Positions 19,143 through 27,187 of a DNA stretch of 64,000 nt are shown piece after piece. The notes below the pieces were generated by a model. The model was not told the DNA's origin and did no database searches. It worked only from the letters and a program-made list of their open reading frames with translations. Location: contig NZ_JAHZAA010000001.1 of assembly GCF_019424165.1 (NCBI RefSeq), positions 124,001 through 188,000 of the forward strand, read 5' to 3'. Position numbers and translations under genes: made by a program. The stretch comes from Desulfovibrio sp. GTDB taxonomy: Bacteria > Desulfobacterota > Desulfovibrionia > Desulfovibrionales > Desulfovibrionaceae. Numbering within the stretch: the stretch's first letter is position 1; each line of letters begins with the position of its first letter.

Positions 19143-19982
19143 ATGACAAGACGAGATTTTACCGTGTCCGCACTGTCCGCCGCTGCGGGCATGGCCCTGG
19201 CCGGCAGTGCCTCCGGTGCGCGTGCCGCCGGTACAGCCGGGGGAGACAGAAAATCGCGGCAGGATGCGGACATAAAGCCGCATATCGCCTTTGTGCTTTA
19301 TGAGGGAATGACTGTGCTGGATTTGATCGGCCCGGCGGAGGTTCTGGCCGGGCCGCAGTTCCGGGTGGACTACGTGGCACGGAGCATGGCGCCGGTATAT
19401 GCGGAAAGCCGGGCCGACAAGAGGCTCGGATTTATGCCCACCGCCACATTTGCTGATATCGCTTCGGCCGACATCGTGTGTGTGCCCGGCACGAGCGATC
19501 CGTACAGGCAGATTCAGCAGGAAGATATGGTGGCGTGGCTGGCAGCGGTGGGGCAGAAGGCGCAATGGATTACCAGTGTCTGCACCGGGTCATTTCTACT
19601 TGGAGCGGCCGGTCTGCTGCAAGGGTACAGGGCCACCTCGCACTGGACACTGGTGGACGAGCTTGCATGGTTCGGGGCGCTTCCTGTGCATGAACGTGTG
19701 GTGCGCGACCGCAACCGCGTTACCGGCGCGGGAGTCACGTCCGGTATTGATTTCGGGCTGGTTTTGCTCGCGCTTCTGGCCGGTGAGGAAACGGCCAGTA
19801 CCAAGCAGCTTCTTCTGGAGTATGACCCGGCTCCGCCATTCAGCAGCGGTTCGCCCAGGTCCGCATCACCTGATCTGGTTGAAACCGTCAGAAAACAGTA
19901 CCAGACCCATATCAGGGAAAATATGCCCTATGCCCGCAGCAGCCTTGAGGCTGCTGCCCAGCGGCTTGGCGTCCGGCGCTGA
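19143..19982 (+). CDS. Tat-exported DJ-1/PfpI-family protein, isonitrile hydratase-like
   Basis: A 279-residue protein. It opens with a twin-arginine signal (TRRDFTVSALSAAAGMALAG, then ASGARAAG as the likely cleavage zone), so it should be folded in the cytoplasm and exported. The mature part is a DJ-1/PfpI domain: PHIAFVLYEGMTVLDLIGPA, a nucleophile elbow SVCTGSFLLGAAGLLQGYRA with the candidate catalytic cysteine, and SGIDFGLVLLALLAGEE. These match the isonitrile hydratase (InhA) branch, which normally lacks a signal. The divergent GlxA-type regulator has a related N-terminal domain. Enzyme activity is not proven; the cysteine and fold are clear. Confidence 0.85.
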   Translation: MTRRDFTVSALSAAAGMALAGSASGARAAGTAGGDRKSRQDADIKPHIAFVLYEGMTVLDLIGPAEVLAGPQFRVDYVARSMAPVYAESRADKRLGFMPTATFADIASADIVCVPGTSDPYRQIQQEDMVAWLAAVGQKAQWITSVCTGSFLLGAAGLLQGYRATSHWTLVDELAWFGALPVHERVVRDRNRVTGAGVTSGIDFGLVLLALLAGEETASTKQLLLEYDPAPPFSSGSPRSASPDLVETVRKQYQTHIRENMPYARSSLEAAAQRLGVRR

Positions 19983-19998
19983 CGCCGGAAACAGAAGC

Positions 19999-20032
19999 GG
20001 CCCTTCTGCCCGCGCTAGCGGGCAGAAGGGCC
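19999..20032. terminator. Long perfect hairpin between convergent genes
   Basis: A 15-bp perfect stem (GGCCCTTCTGCCCGC with GCGGGCAGAAGGGCC, 4-base loop) lies 17 bases after the DJ-1 gene. A second GC-rich stem at 20053-20091 follows. Together they probably end transcription from both sides, although the T tract is imperfect. Confidence 0.7.
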
Positions 20033-20097
20033 GTCGGCAGTATTTTTATGTTTTTCCGCCGGGCGGCAGCCGCCGTGCCGCCGGAAAAACAGGGGGA

Positions 20098-21051
20098 TTA
20101 GCCCTGGGGGCGGCTGATATTTTTGTTCAGCCCTTCGCCGGGTTTGATAATCTTGCTCACAGCGGCCACCATGCCCGCGGTATCGGCAATGTCAGCCGGA
20201 ATTATCAGGCTGTTGCCCTGTTTGGCGATATGGCCGAACTGGGTAATGTAGGCTTCCGCCAGGCGAAGCTGGGCGGCGGCCACGCTGTCGTTGCCCAGCG
20301 GCTCACCCACAATGCGCAGCCCTTCGGCTGTGGCCTGGGCCACCGTGCGGATTTGCGCGGCTTCACCTTCGGCCTGGTTGATAATGGCCTGTTTTTCGCC
20401 TTCAGACTGGGCAATGGCCGCGGCCTTGGCGCCTTCGGCCAGGTTGATGCGCGACTGCATCTCGCCTTCGGACTGGGCGATGGCGGCGCGCTTTTCACGT
20501 TCCGCGCGCATCTGTTTTTCCATGGCTTCCATAACAGTGATGGGCGGCGTGATGTCGCGGATTTCATAGCGCAGCACCTTGACGCCCCAGGGAGAAGTAG
20601 CGGCGTCGAGGGCTTCCACCACGTCCTGGTTGATGCGCGTGCGTTCTTCAAAGGTACGGTCAAGCTCCAGTGTGCCTATGACCGAACGCAGCGAAGTCTG
20701 CGCAAGCTGGATGGCCCCCCATTCGTAATCCGAAATGCCATAGGCGGATTTTTCGGGCGTGATGATCTGGAGATAGAGCACACCGTCAATATCCACACTC
20801 ACGTTGTCGCGGGTGATGCAGGTCTGCTTGGGAACGTCCAGCACCTGTTCCTTGAGGCTGCGCCTGTAGGCGATAACATCCACAAACGGCACAAGAATAT
20901 GAAAGCCCGCGTACAGGACCTTGCTGAACTTGCCGAGCCGTTCAACAATGAAAGCCGACTGGTTGGGAACAACCACGGCGGTTTTGACGAGGATGATGAT
21001 AACCAATACGGCCAGCAGAAAAAGCCATCCGAAACTGTTTACGATTTCCAT
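20098..21051 (-). CDS. SPFH/band 7 membrane protein (QmcA/stomatin-like)
   Basis: A 317-residue protein. It has an N-terminal membrane anchor (LFLLAVLVIIILVKTAVVVP), then an SPFH domain with the typical VERLGKFSKVLYAGFHILVP and TSLRSVIGTLELDRTFEERT. An Ala/Glu-rich coiled coil follows, with repeated SEGE and AEGE units, that drives oligomerisation. Family members scaffold membrane proteases and lipid domains. It follows an NfeD-like gene by 196 bases on the same strand, the standard NfeD-SPFH pairing (YbbJ/QmcA in E. coli). The call is firm at the family level. Confidence 0.92.
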   Translation of the reverse strand: MEIVNSFGWLFLLAVLVIIILVKTAVVVPNQSAFIVERLGKFSKVLYAGFHILVPFVDVIAYRRSLKEQVLDVPKQTCITRDNVSVDIDGVLYLQIITPEKSAYGISDYEWGAIQLAQTSLRSVIGTLELDRTFEERTRINQDVVEALDAATSPWGVKVLRYEIRDITPPITVMEAMEKQMRAEREKRAAIAQSEGEMQSRINLAEGAKAAAIAQSEGEKQAIINQAEGEAAQIRTVAQATAEGLRIVGEPLGNDSVAAAQLRLAEAYITQFGHIAKQGNSLIIPADIADTAGMVAAVSKIIKPGEGLNKNISRPQG

Positions 21052-21247
21052 ATATACCTCTGTATACGTATATGCGCTGCGGTTTGCGCGCGAAAATTGC
21101 AGGTACGGCGGCCCGGCTGAAAAGCGGAATATGCGTATGTCGGACCGTAATCCGGGTCCCTGCGGGCCACGGCATTTGCCCTGGGGCTTGCCTGTTGCGG
21201 GCGGGGGCCTACAGGCGCGTGTGCGCCTGCTGTTGCGGGTTTGCGGT

Positions 21248-21724
21248 TCAGGATTTTGTTACCGGGCTTACGTGCAGAACCAGCGCGTCGCCGGGGTCTG
21301 CCCCCTGCACGCGCACCGGGCTGCCTTCCGCCAGTTTTTCATGGGCTGTGGCCCGCCAGAAGCTGCCGTCAATGCTTACTTCTCCGACCTTGCCGGGGTG
21401 AACGACCTTGCTGATGACACCCTGCCTGCCCGTAAGGGGATGCGGGGTGCAGGATTCTTCGCCGTGGCCGTTGCAGTTTCCGGCAGGTACGCGGTGGGCG
21501 CGCCCGCCGAAGACCGCTCGCAGGCGGCGGCGCAAAACGAGCAGGGTAAGCAGGGAAAGGCAGATGAAGGTGATGAGCTGCCAGGCAAGGCCCAGGCCCA
21601 TAAGGGCTGCCAGGGCCGCGGCCCATGCGCCCACGCCGAAAAAGAGCAGGACCATGGCCGGGGTCATGAGTTCGGCCACAAAAAAGGCCGCTCCCAGAAT
21701 AAACCAGAGTAAAGGCGCGTTCAT
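21248..21724 (-). CDS. NfeD-like membrane protein
   Basis: A 158-residue protein. Two to three N-terminal membrane segments (LWFILGAAFFVAELMTPAMV and WQLITFICLSLLTLLVLR) are followed by a small soluble beta-barrel (about residues 95-155: GRQGVISKVVHPGKVGEVSI, then DGSFWRATAHEKLAEGSPVR). This is the short NfeD1b/YbbJ form that partners an SPFH protein, here the next gene. GGAACATACT precedes the ATG, a weak ribosome site. Confidence 0.88.
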   Translation of the reverse strand: MNAPLLWFILGAAFFVAELMTPAMVLLFFGVGAWAAALAALMGLGLAWQLITFICLSLLTLLVLRRRLRAVFGGRAHRVPAGNCNGHGEESCTPHPLTGRQGVISKVVHPGKVGEVSIDGSFWRATAHEKLAEGSPVRVQGADPGDALVLHVSPVTKS

Positions 21725-21784
21725 AGTATGTTCCGTGCGGCCAGCCGTGTGCGCCGGGGCGGTGTGCCGCTGTTTTTCTTGTCT

Positions 21785-21828
21785 TGCACGGCGGGGGCGT
21801 TAGCCGCGGGGCAGGCCCCCGCCGTGCA
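21785..21828 (-). terminator. Hairpin between the unknown gene and nfeD
   Basis: TGCACGGCGGGGGC and GCCCCCGCCGTGCA form a perfect 14-bp stem with a 16-base loop, just past the stop of the gene ending at 21849. There is no strong T tract, so it may be a weak or Rho-assisted end, or an mRNA-stability structure. Confidence 0.5.
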
Positions 21829-21848
21829 GTGTGAAAATACCGGAGCCG

Positions 21849-22802
21849 CTATTGCTGCGGACCCTGATCAATGTCGATAACGCGACCCTGAAGCCAGATG
21901 TAGGCATCAATGGCCTGCCCCGCCTCAGGTTCAAAGTCGCCCAGAATCATCTTTGACGCATAGATGACAAGGCGCATGGACGGACGGTTCTCAAAGGGAA
22001 AGGTCACGTACAGGGCTTTGACGGGCATTTTTTCCAGTTGGTAGTCCTGTACTTCTTCGATCACGGCGCGCATCTGGTATTCGCAAAAATTGCGGCCGGG
22101 CATGATCATGGGGCGGTCGCTCACATCCACCTGAAGGGGCGGCACGTCCAGACGGCCCTTGCCGGGATTGGCTTCAAGCCAGGCTTCGGCGTGGGCTTCG
22201 TACTGCGGCCCCTGGGTGATGGTCATGTGGTCCAGCAGGGCCTTGCGCACGGCAAAGGCCAGGCCTGCCAGCAAAAAGGTGTGCGTGATCTCCGGGGTGA
22301 GATCGTTCTTGTCGCGGCCATAAAGGGGGTCGAAAAACCACATGGGGTTCTTGCCCTCGATCATGCTTACCGCCACGTTGGCCCCAAGGCCGTTCTGCCA
22401 GGGAAAAACGCCTTCGACCGTAAGGTCGTTGGGCAGGCCATCCAGCAGGGGAACGGCAGAAACCGGATCCAGCTTTTCGCCTTCCTCTCCTGCCACAAGC
22501 ACAGAGGCGCGCACGGGCTGATCCTGCGGCCAGGCCATCATTATATGGTCTTTGCCGCCGTGCTTCCATTGCCACGAGGGGCGTGTACCACCTTCATGCA
22601 GGACAGTACCTACAATCTGCCCCATAATTTCCGCCGGGTTGCGGCCCGTCAGCACGGCCCAGGCATCGCCCAGGCCCTCATGATGCACGCGGGCATTCTC
22701 TTCGGCGTGGGCTTGCGCTTCTGCCCCGTCAGCGGGCTGCTGCTTCACGGAATTTTCCTTGTCAGTGGCTTCAGGCGCGCCACTTTTGCTCTTTTTGGAC
22801 AT
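21849..22802 (-). CDS. Conserved-looking protein of unknown function
   Basis: A 317-residue acidic soluble protein. ATG at 22802 is chosen because AAGGAAATTCCC precedes it; the frame continues 16 codons upstream without a site. The N-terminal 45 residues are Lys/Glu/Ala-rich and probably disordered. The rest looks folded, with many Trp and aromatic positions (GGTRPSWQWKHGGKDHIMMA, NPMWFFDPLYGRDKNDLTPE). No signal peptide, membrane segment or known catalytic motif is seen. It lies downstream of pnp on the same strand, with a GC-rich hairpin between, so it is probably separately expressed. I do not recognise the family. Confidence 0.75.
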   Translation of the reverse strand: MSKKSKSGAPEATDKENSVKQQPADGAEAQAHAEENARVHHEGLGDAWAVLTGRNPAEIMGQIVGTVLHEGGTRPSWQWKHGGKDHIMMAWPQDQPVRASVLVAGEEGEKLDPVSAVPLLDGLPNDLTVEGVFPWQNGLGANVAVSMIEGKNPMWFFDPLYGRDKNDLTPEITHTFLLAGLAFAVRKALLDHMTITQGPQYEAHAEAWLEANPGKGRLDVPPLQVDVSDRPMIMPGRNFCEYQMRAVIEEVQDYQLEKMPVKALYVTFPFENRPSMRLVIYASKMILGDFEPEAGQAIDAYIWLQGRVIDIDQGPQQ

Positions 22803-22831
22803 GGGAATTTCCTTTATCACTCTTTCAGCGG

Positions 22832-22860
22832 CCGGCCGGGCGTATGGCACGCCCGGCCGG
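22832..22860. terminator. GC-rich hairpin downstream of pnp
   Basis: CCGGCCGGGCGT and ACGCCCGGCCGG form a 12-bp perfect stem with a 5-base loop, about 50 bases past the pnp stop and just before the ribosome site of the next gene. There is no T tract, so its role (partial terminator or 3'-end protector of pnp mRNA) is inferred. Confidence 0.5.
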
Positions 22861-22908
22861 GCCGTTTCAATTCAGGCTTCAATGAGCGGCGTTAAAGCCG
22901 TCCGGCGT

Positions 22909-25146
22909 CTAGCGCCTGCCGCCACGGTCGCCACGATCACGGCGGTCACGTCCGCCGCGGTCGCCGCGGTCGCCACGGTCACCCCTGTCGGAACGCGGCG
23001 GGCGGGCGGTGTCTTCAGGATTCCAGGGATGGCCCTGTTCTTCCAGCAGTACCGCCTTGCGGCTGGCGCGGATGCGGTCGCCGTTGATTTCGATGACCTT
23101 GACCAGCATGTCTTCGCCCAGGCGCGCCACGTCGCCGGGCTGTTCCACGCGGTTCACGTCAAGCTGTGACACGTGCACAAGGGCTTCCACGTTGGGCAGC
23201 ACTTCGACAATGGCGCCGATTTCCATAATCTTGCGCACTTTGGCGTTGTAGTTCTTGCCAAGGTCGGGGCGCTGATCGTAGTAGGAAACCATTTCGCGGG
23301 CTTTTTCCAGAGCTTCGGCCGTGGGGGCGAAGATGGACACGCGGCCCGAGTCTTCAATGTCCACAGAAGCGCCGGTGGCCGCGGTGATGGCCTTGATGTT
23401 CTTGCCGCCGGGGCCGATGATCAGGCGGATGATATCAGGATTGACGAACACTTCGGCATGCTGCGGGGCGTAGCGCGAAAGCTCCTTGCGGGGCGAGGCG
23501 ATGGCCTTGGCCATTTCTTCAAGGATATGCAGGCGGCCTTCACGGGCCTGCTGCATGGCGGTACGCATGATCTCGGTGGTGAGGCCCGTGATCTTGATGT
23601 CCATCTGCACGCCGGTGACGCCTTCGGCAGTACCGGCAATCTTGAAGTCCATATCGCCCAGGGCGTCTTCGTCACCCAGGATGTCGGTAAGAACGATGAA
23701 CTTTTCGCCTTCTTTGATGAGGCCCATGGCCACACCGGCTACCGGGGCGCTCACAGGCACGCCGGCGTCCATAAGGGAAAGCGAGCCGCCGCACACGGCA
23801 GCCATGGACGAGGAACCGTTGGATTCCATCGTTTCGGCCACTACGCGCAGGGTAAAGGGAAAGTCAACGTCAGCGGGCAGCACGGGGCGCAGGGATTTTT
23901 CCGCCAGGGCGCCGTGGCCGATTTCGCGGCGGGACACGCGCACGGGCTTCACTTCGCCCACAGAGAAGGGCGGGAAGTTGTAGTGCAGCATAAAGCGCTT
24001 GGTGACATCGCCGGTGAGGGAGTCCATGCGCTGCTCGTCTGTGGAGGAGCCAAGGGTGGCGACCACAAGAGACTTGGTTTCGCCGCGGCGGAACAGGGCA
24101 GAGCCGTGGGCGCGGGGCAGCAGGCCGGTCTGGATCTGGATGGGCCGCACGGTGGTGGTGTCGCGGCCGTCAATGCGCGTGCCTTCGTTGACGATGCGGG
24201 CGCGCACGAGCTTCTTTTCAAGCCCGCCCAGAATGTCGGAGACAGCCTTGAGGGCGGTTTCGTTTTCAGCCCAGGCCAGGTCGGCCTTGAGGGCTTCCAT
24301 GACCTTTTCTTTCACGGCCTTGCGGGCGTCTTTGCGGGCCATTTTTTCGGGCACGCGCAGGGCTTCTTCCATGCCGTTGGCAAGGGCCAGCTCGTGCACG
24401 CGGGCCACAAGGGCTTCATCGTCCTGATGGGGCGTGAAGTTCATCTTGGGCTTGCCGCAAAGCTCGCGCAGTTTGTGCTGGATTTCCACCAGGGGCAGAA
24501 TCTGCTGGCGGCCCCATTCAAGGGCTTCGATGATGACGTCTTCGGAAATAAAGCGGGCATCGCCTTCCACCATGGTGAGGGCGTCGCCGGAGGCGGCAAA
24601 GACGATATTGAGATCGCTCTGGGCCTGCTGCTCAAAGGTCGGGTTGAGCACAAACTGGCCGCCCACGCGGGCGATGCGGCCACCGGCCACCGGGCCTTCA
24701 AAGGGCAGGGGCGAAAGCATGATGGCTGCCGAAGCGCCGGTGAGAGCCAGCACGTCGGATTCGTTTTCCTGGTCGGCGGAAATGACGCTGGCCAGCACCT
24801 GCACGTCTTCGTTCAGCCCCTTGGGAAAGAGCGGGCGGATGGGGCGGTCGATAAGGCGCGCAACCAGGGTTTCGCGCTCGGACGGGCGGCCGATTTCGCG
24901 GCGGAAGAAGCTGCCGGGGATGCGTCCGGCGGCGTACATTTTTTCAGAATATTCAACGGTAAGGGGAAAGAAGCCCTTGTCGAATTCAAGCGGCTGGGAG
25001 CAGACGGTAACAAGCACCACGGTGCCGCCGCACTGAACCCATACTTCGCCGTGGGCCTGGTTGGCCATGCGGCCACTTTCGATGATGATTTCCTTGCCGC
25101 CCACCTGGCAGGTGACGCGAGTGGGGGTGAAGATATCTTGTGACAT
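22909..25146 (-). CDS. pnp: Polyribonucleotide nucleotidyltransferase (PNPase)
   Basis: A phosphorolytic 3'-5' exoribonuclease, 745 residues and trimeric in the family. It has two RNase PH-like cores (the first from residue 1, the second about 320-540), then a KH domain (IRLIIGPGGKNIKAITAATG) and an S1 domain (GAIVEVLPNVEALVHVSQLD). The last 30 residues are repeats of Arg-Gly-Asp (GDRGDRGDRGGRDRRDRGDR), an unusual RNA-binding-type tail encoded by a short imperfect DNA repeat. AAGGAAATCAC precedes the ATG. It follows rpsO with a structured 168-bp spacer, the common rpsO-pnp order that allows autoregulation. Confidence 0.97.
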   Translation of the reverse strand: MSQDIFTPTRVTCQVGGKEIIIESGRMANQAHGEVWVQCGGTVVLVTVCSQPLEFDKGFFPLTVEYSEKMYAAGRIPGSFFRREIGRPSERETLVARLIDRPIRPLFPKGLNEDVQVLASVISADQENESDVLALTGASAAIMLSPLPFEGPVAGGRIARVGGQFVLNPTFEQQAQSDLNIVFAASGDALTMVEGDARFISEDVIIEALEWGRQQILPLVEIQHKLRELCGKPKMNFTPHQDDEALVARVHELALANGMEEALRVPEKMARKDARKAVKEKVMEALKADLAWAENETALKAVSDILGGLEKKLVRARIVNEGTRIDGRDTTTVRPIQIQTGLLPRAHGSALFRRGETKSLVVATLGSSTDEQRMDSLTGDVTKRFMLHYNFPPFSVGEVKPVRVSRREIGHGALAEKSLRPVLPADVDFPFTLRVVAETMESNGSSSMAAVCGGSLSLMDAGVPVSAPVAGVAMGLIKEGEKFIVLTDILGDEDALGDMDFKIAGTAEGVTGVQMDIKITGLTTEIMRTAMQQAREGRLHILEEMAKAIASPRKELSRYAPQHAEVFVNPDIIRLIIGPGGKNIKAITAATGASVDIEDSGRVSIFAPTAEALEKAREMVSYYDQRPDLGKNYNAKVRKIMEIGAIVEVLPNVEALVHVSQLDVNRVEQPGDVARLGEDMLVKVIEINGDRIRASRKAVLLEEQGHPWNPEDTARPPRSDRGDRGDRGDRGGRDRRDRGDRGGRR

Positions 25147-25273
25147 GTGATTTCCTTTGCACAGGCGAAGGGGATTCCGGCAAAAGCGGGCAGAGCCGCA
25201 CGTCCCTGCCTGATTTTCCCGGACCCCCCTTCTGGCGTTGCGCCCTCCAGGGGGCAGTTTGCATGTATATGTG

Positions 25274-25303
25274 GCAAGGGGGAGCCTCAGGCTCCCCCCT
25301 TGC
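25274..25303 (-). terminator. rpsO-pnp intergenic hairpin
   Basis: Near-perfect arms GCAAGGGGGAGCC and GGCTCCCCCCTTGC with a 3-base loop begin 12 bases past the rpsO stop. A second, weaker C/G-rich stem lies at about 25225-25260. In E. coli this interval holds a partial terminator and an RNase III site controlling pnp; the same role is inferred here. Confidence 0.6.
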
Positions 25304-25314
25304 AGCCAAAAGCC

Positions 25315-25584
25315 TTACTTGCGCAGGCCAAGTCTTTCGATCAGGGCACGGTAGCGCTGAACGTCTGTTTTCTTCAGATAGTTAAGGATGTTGCGACGAC
25401 GGCCAACGAGTTTCAGCAGGCCGGTGCGGGAGTGAAAGTCCTTCTTGTGCTCTTTGAAGTGACCGGTAAGGTCTTCAATACGGGCGGTAAGAAGGGCCAC
25501 CTGCACCTCGGGGGAGCCGGTGTCGCCCTCGTGCTTGGCGTGGGCATCAATAACGGACTTTTTCTGAGTAGGATCCAATACCAC
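25315..25584 (-). CDS. rpsO: 30S ribosomal protein S15
   Basis: An 89-residue 16S rRNA-binding protein of the 30S subunit. Family sequence is clear: [20 protein letters not shown], then [20 protein letters not shown] and the ending [11 protein letters not shown]. The start is GTG at 25584 (protein begins [10 protein letters not shown]), selected because AAGGAG lies 7 bases upstream and because it gives exactly the usual length. The open frame extends 26 codons further without support. It lies between truB and pnp in the long operon. Confidence 0.97.
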   Translation of the reverse strand: MVLDPTQKKSVIDAHAKHEGDTGSPEVQVALLTARIEDLTGHFKEHKKDFHSRTGLLKLVGRRRNILNYLKKTDVQRYRALIERLGLRK

Positions 25585-25628
25585 AGCAGTTCTCCTTGGG
25601 TAAGGCAATGTTACGGGCCGTGATGGCC

Positions 25629-26696
25629 CTAGTTCCAAAGTCCCCGCATTACGGCCCAGCACGGCCCGACGGGCGTGATCTCGCGTTTTGCCAGAGCCAG
25701 GGCTTGTCCCTGATCCATCAGAAACGCGAGTTCGTCGCCGGGGGCGGCGTCAGCCTGTGGCGCACGACAAGGCACAGCCATGCCGTTACGTACGCGGGCG
25801 GCTTCTTCCGGCGTGAGGTCCTCCCTGGGCCAGTGAGGCAGCGCATCCGCAACGGGGATAACGCAGCCGGGCAACAGGGCGGGGTCAGCCGTGAAGTCCG
25901 CGGGATCGCGGGCCACATCAAGGCCGAAGGGGTGACTATACTCCCGGGTCAGTTCCGTGAGCACGGCTCCGCATCCAAGTCGCGTCCCCAAGCTGTGGGC
26001 CAGGGAGCGTATATAGGTGCCGGAACTGCATGCGACCCGAAAGCGCACAAGCGGCAGGCTTACTTCAAGCACGTCCGCCTGTGAGATTTCCATAAATTTT
26101 ATTTTTTTCGGGGCATCAAGCCCCTTGCGGGCCAGCTTGTACAGGGGCTGCCCTTCGTGTTTTGCGGCGGAATAGGACGGAACAGGCTGTTCGGTCAGTT
26201 GCAGCCAGGCCGCAACCTCTCGCCGCACATCGTCTTCGCTGATGTGCTGCCAGGGGGCTTCGGCCGTAACCTGGCCTTCAATGTCCCAGGTGTCGGTGGT
26301 TTGCCCGAGGCGCAGCACGCCGTTATAAACCTTGCCGCCCCCGCTCATGAGATGGCCGGAAAGCTTGGTGGCCTGCCCGAGCAGTACCAGCAGCACGCCG
26401 GAAGCCAGAGGGTCCAGCGTGCCGGCGTGGCCGATCTTTTTTTGCCCCAGCCGTTTTATGGCAGTGAGGCAACGGGCCGAGGTGGGGCCGGAAGGCTTGT
26501 TGAGCACAAGTACGCCATGCTGTTGCGGCAGGGGGGGCGCGCACCGGGTTTGCCCGTGCGTCGCCGTGCCGTCGGCGCCTTGTTCATGCCGCCCGTGAGC
26601 GCTCAGCCCCGAACTGTTCGCAGGGGAACTGTCCGGCGCCGGGCTTTCCGGGCATTGAAGAGGGCGGGCTTGTGCCACGTTATCTTTTTTAACCAT
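25629..26696 (-). CDS. truB: tRNA pseudouridine-55 synthase
   Basis: Converts U55 of the tRNA T-loop to pseudouridine. The catalytic Asp lies in [20 protein letters not shown]. Other motifs are [13 protein letters not shown], the [20 protein letters not shown] region and [22 protein letters not shown]-terminal PUA-like segment is present (about residues 290-355). About 60 N-terminal residues, Ser/Pro/His-rich, precede the usual beginning at GVLVLNKP; they are either a disordered extension or an over-long start. The frame opens with TTG at 26702, and the ATG at 26696 is preferred; no strong ribosome site is visible. Confidence 0.94.
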   Translation of the reverse strand: MVKKDNVAQARPLQCPESPAPDSSPANSSGLSAHGRHEQGADGTATHGQTRCAPPLPQQHGVLVLNKPSGPTSARCLTAIKRLGQKKIGHAGTLDPLASGVLLVLLGQATKLSGHLMSGGGKVYNGVLRLGQTTDTWDIEGQVTAEAPWQHISEDDVRREVAAWLQLTEQPVPSYSAAKHEGQPLYKLARKGLDAPKKIKFMEISQADVLEVSLPLVRFRVACSSGTYIRSLAHSLGTRLGCGAVLTELTREYSHPFGLDVARDPADFTADPALLPGCVIPVADALPHWPREDLTPEEAARVRNGMAVPCRAPQADAAPGDELAFLMDQGQALALAKREITPVGPCWAVMRGLWN

Positions 26697-27187
26697 ACGC
26701 AAGAGCGTTACATACCCTTTGCCGGGCTATAAGTCAAAAGATATACCTTCCATAAAGCCCGGTTTGCCCTGCTGAGCCGCAGATTTTCTGCCCAAGGGCG
26801 CAGCGTTGCGGCGTCCGCCCGGCAGGGCGGCCTTGCGCCTGGAGCCTGGGGCATTTGAAATGTTCGCATTGATCTCGTCTGGGGCGCCTGCGTGGTGGAC
26901 GACAGCGGTATCCCGTCAGGGATTGTGCTCCGCCGAGGCCTTTTCTGCATTGCTTCCGGAGTACAGCCGGGGGCTTCAATTACCATGCAGTCGCGGGGGC
27001 TGCGCGGATTCTGTTGCGGGAATTTCCACGCACCGTCTGGTGGCCGCCCTGCGCGCTGAGCAATGGCATCAGCAATACAGCGGCATATGGACAGGACTCT
27101 GGATAACGGACAGCAGAATGCGGTGTCGGCACGTGGTGGTACAACCGCAGGGGCATACGTCAGAGCCGGTTTCAAGAGCTGGCTGTC
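26697..27187. other. Unexplained 490-bp gap inside the translation operon
   Basis: Between the nrnA stop and truB, where such operons normally have almost no spacer, there is a stretch without a supported gene. Frames on both strands (26708-27175 minus, 26806-27393 plus) lack ribosome sites and family sequence, and no rbfA remnant is recognisable. A promoter candidate for truB lies at its end. Confidence 0.55.
26709..26737 (-). promoter_or_regulatory. truB: Internal promoter candidate for truB-rpsO-pnp
   Basis: On the minus strand TTGACT (26732-26737) and TATGTA (26709-26714) are 17 bases apart, just upstream of the truB start. The -10 is only a half match. Confidence 0.4.

Noticed and set aside
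20921..21712. 263-codon plus-strand frame across the SPFH/NfeD junction
   Set aside because: Antisense to two recognised genes and without a ribosome site.
23173..25143. 656-codon plus-strand frame opposite pnp
   Set aside because: Antisense shadow of a highly conserved gene; His/Gly-rich composition typical of reverse reading of GC-rich codons.
26708..27175. 155-codon minus-strand frame in the truB-nrnA gap as a possible rbfA
   Set aside because: No RbfA motifs, Pro/Arg/Ala-rich composition and no ribosome site.
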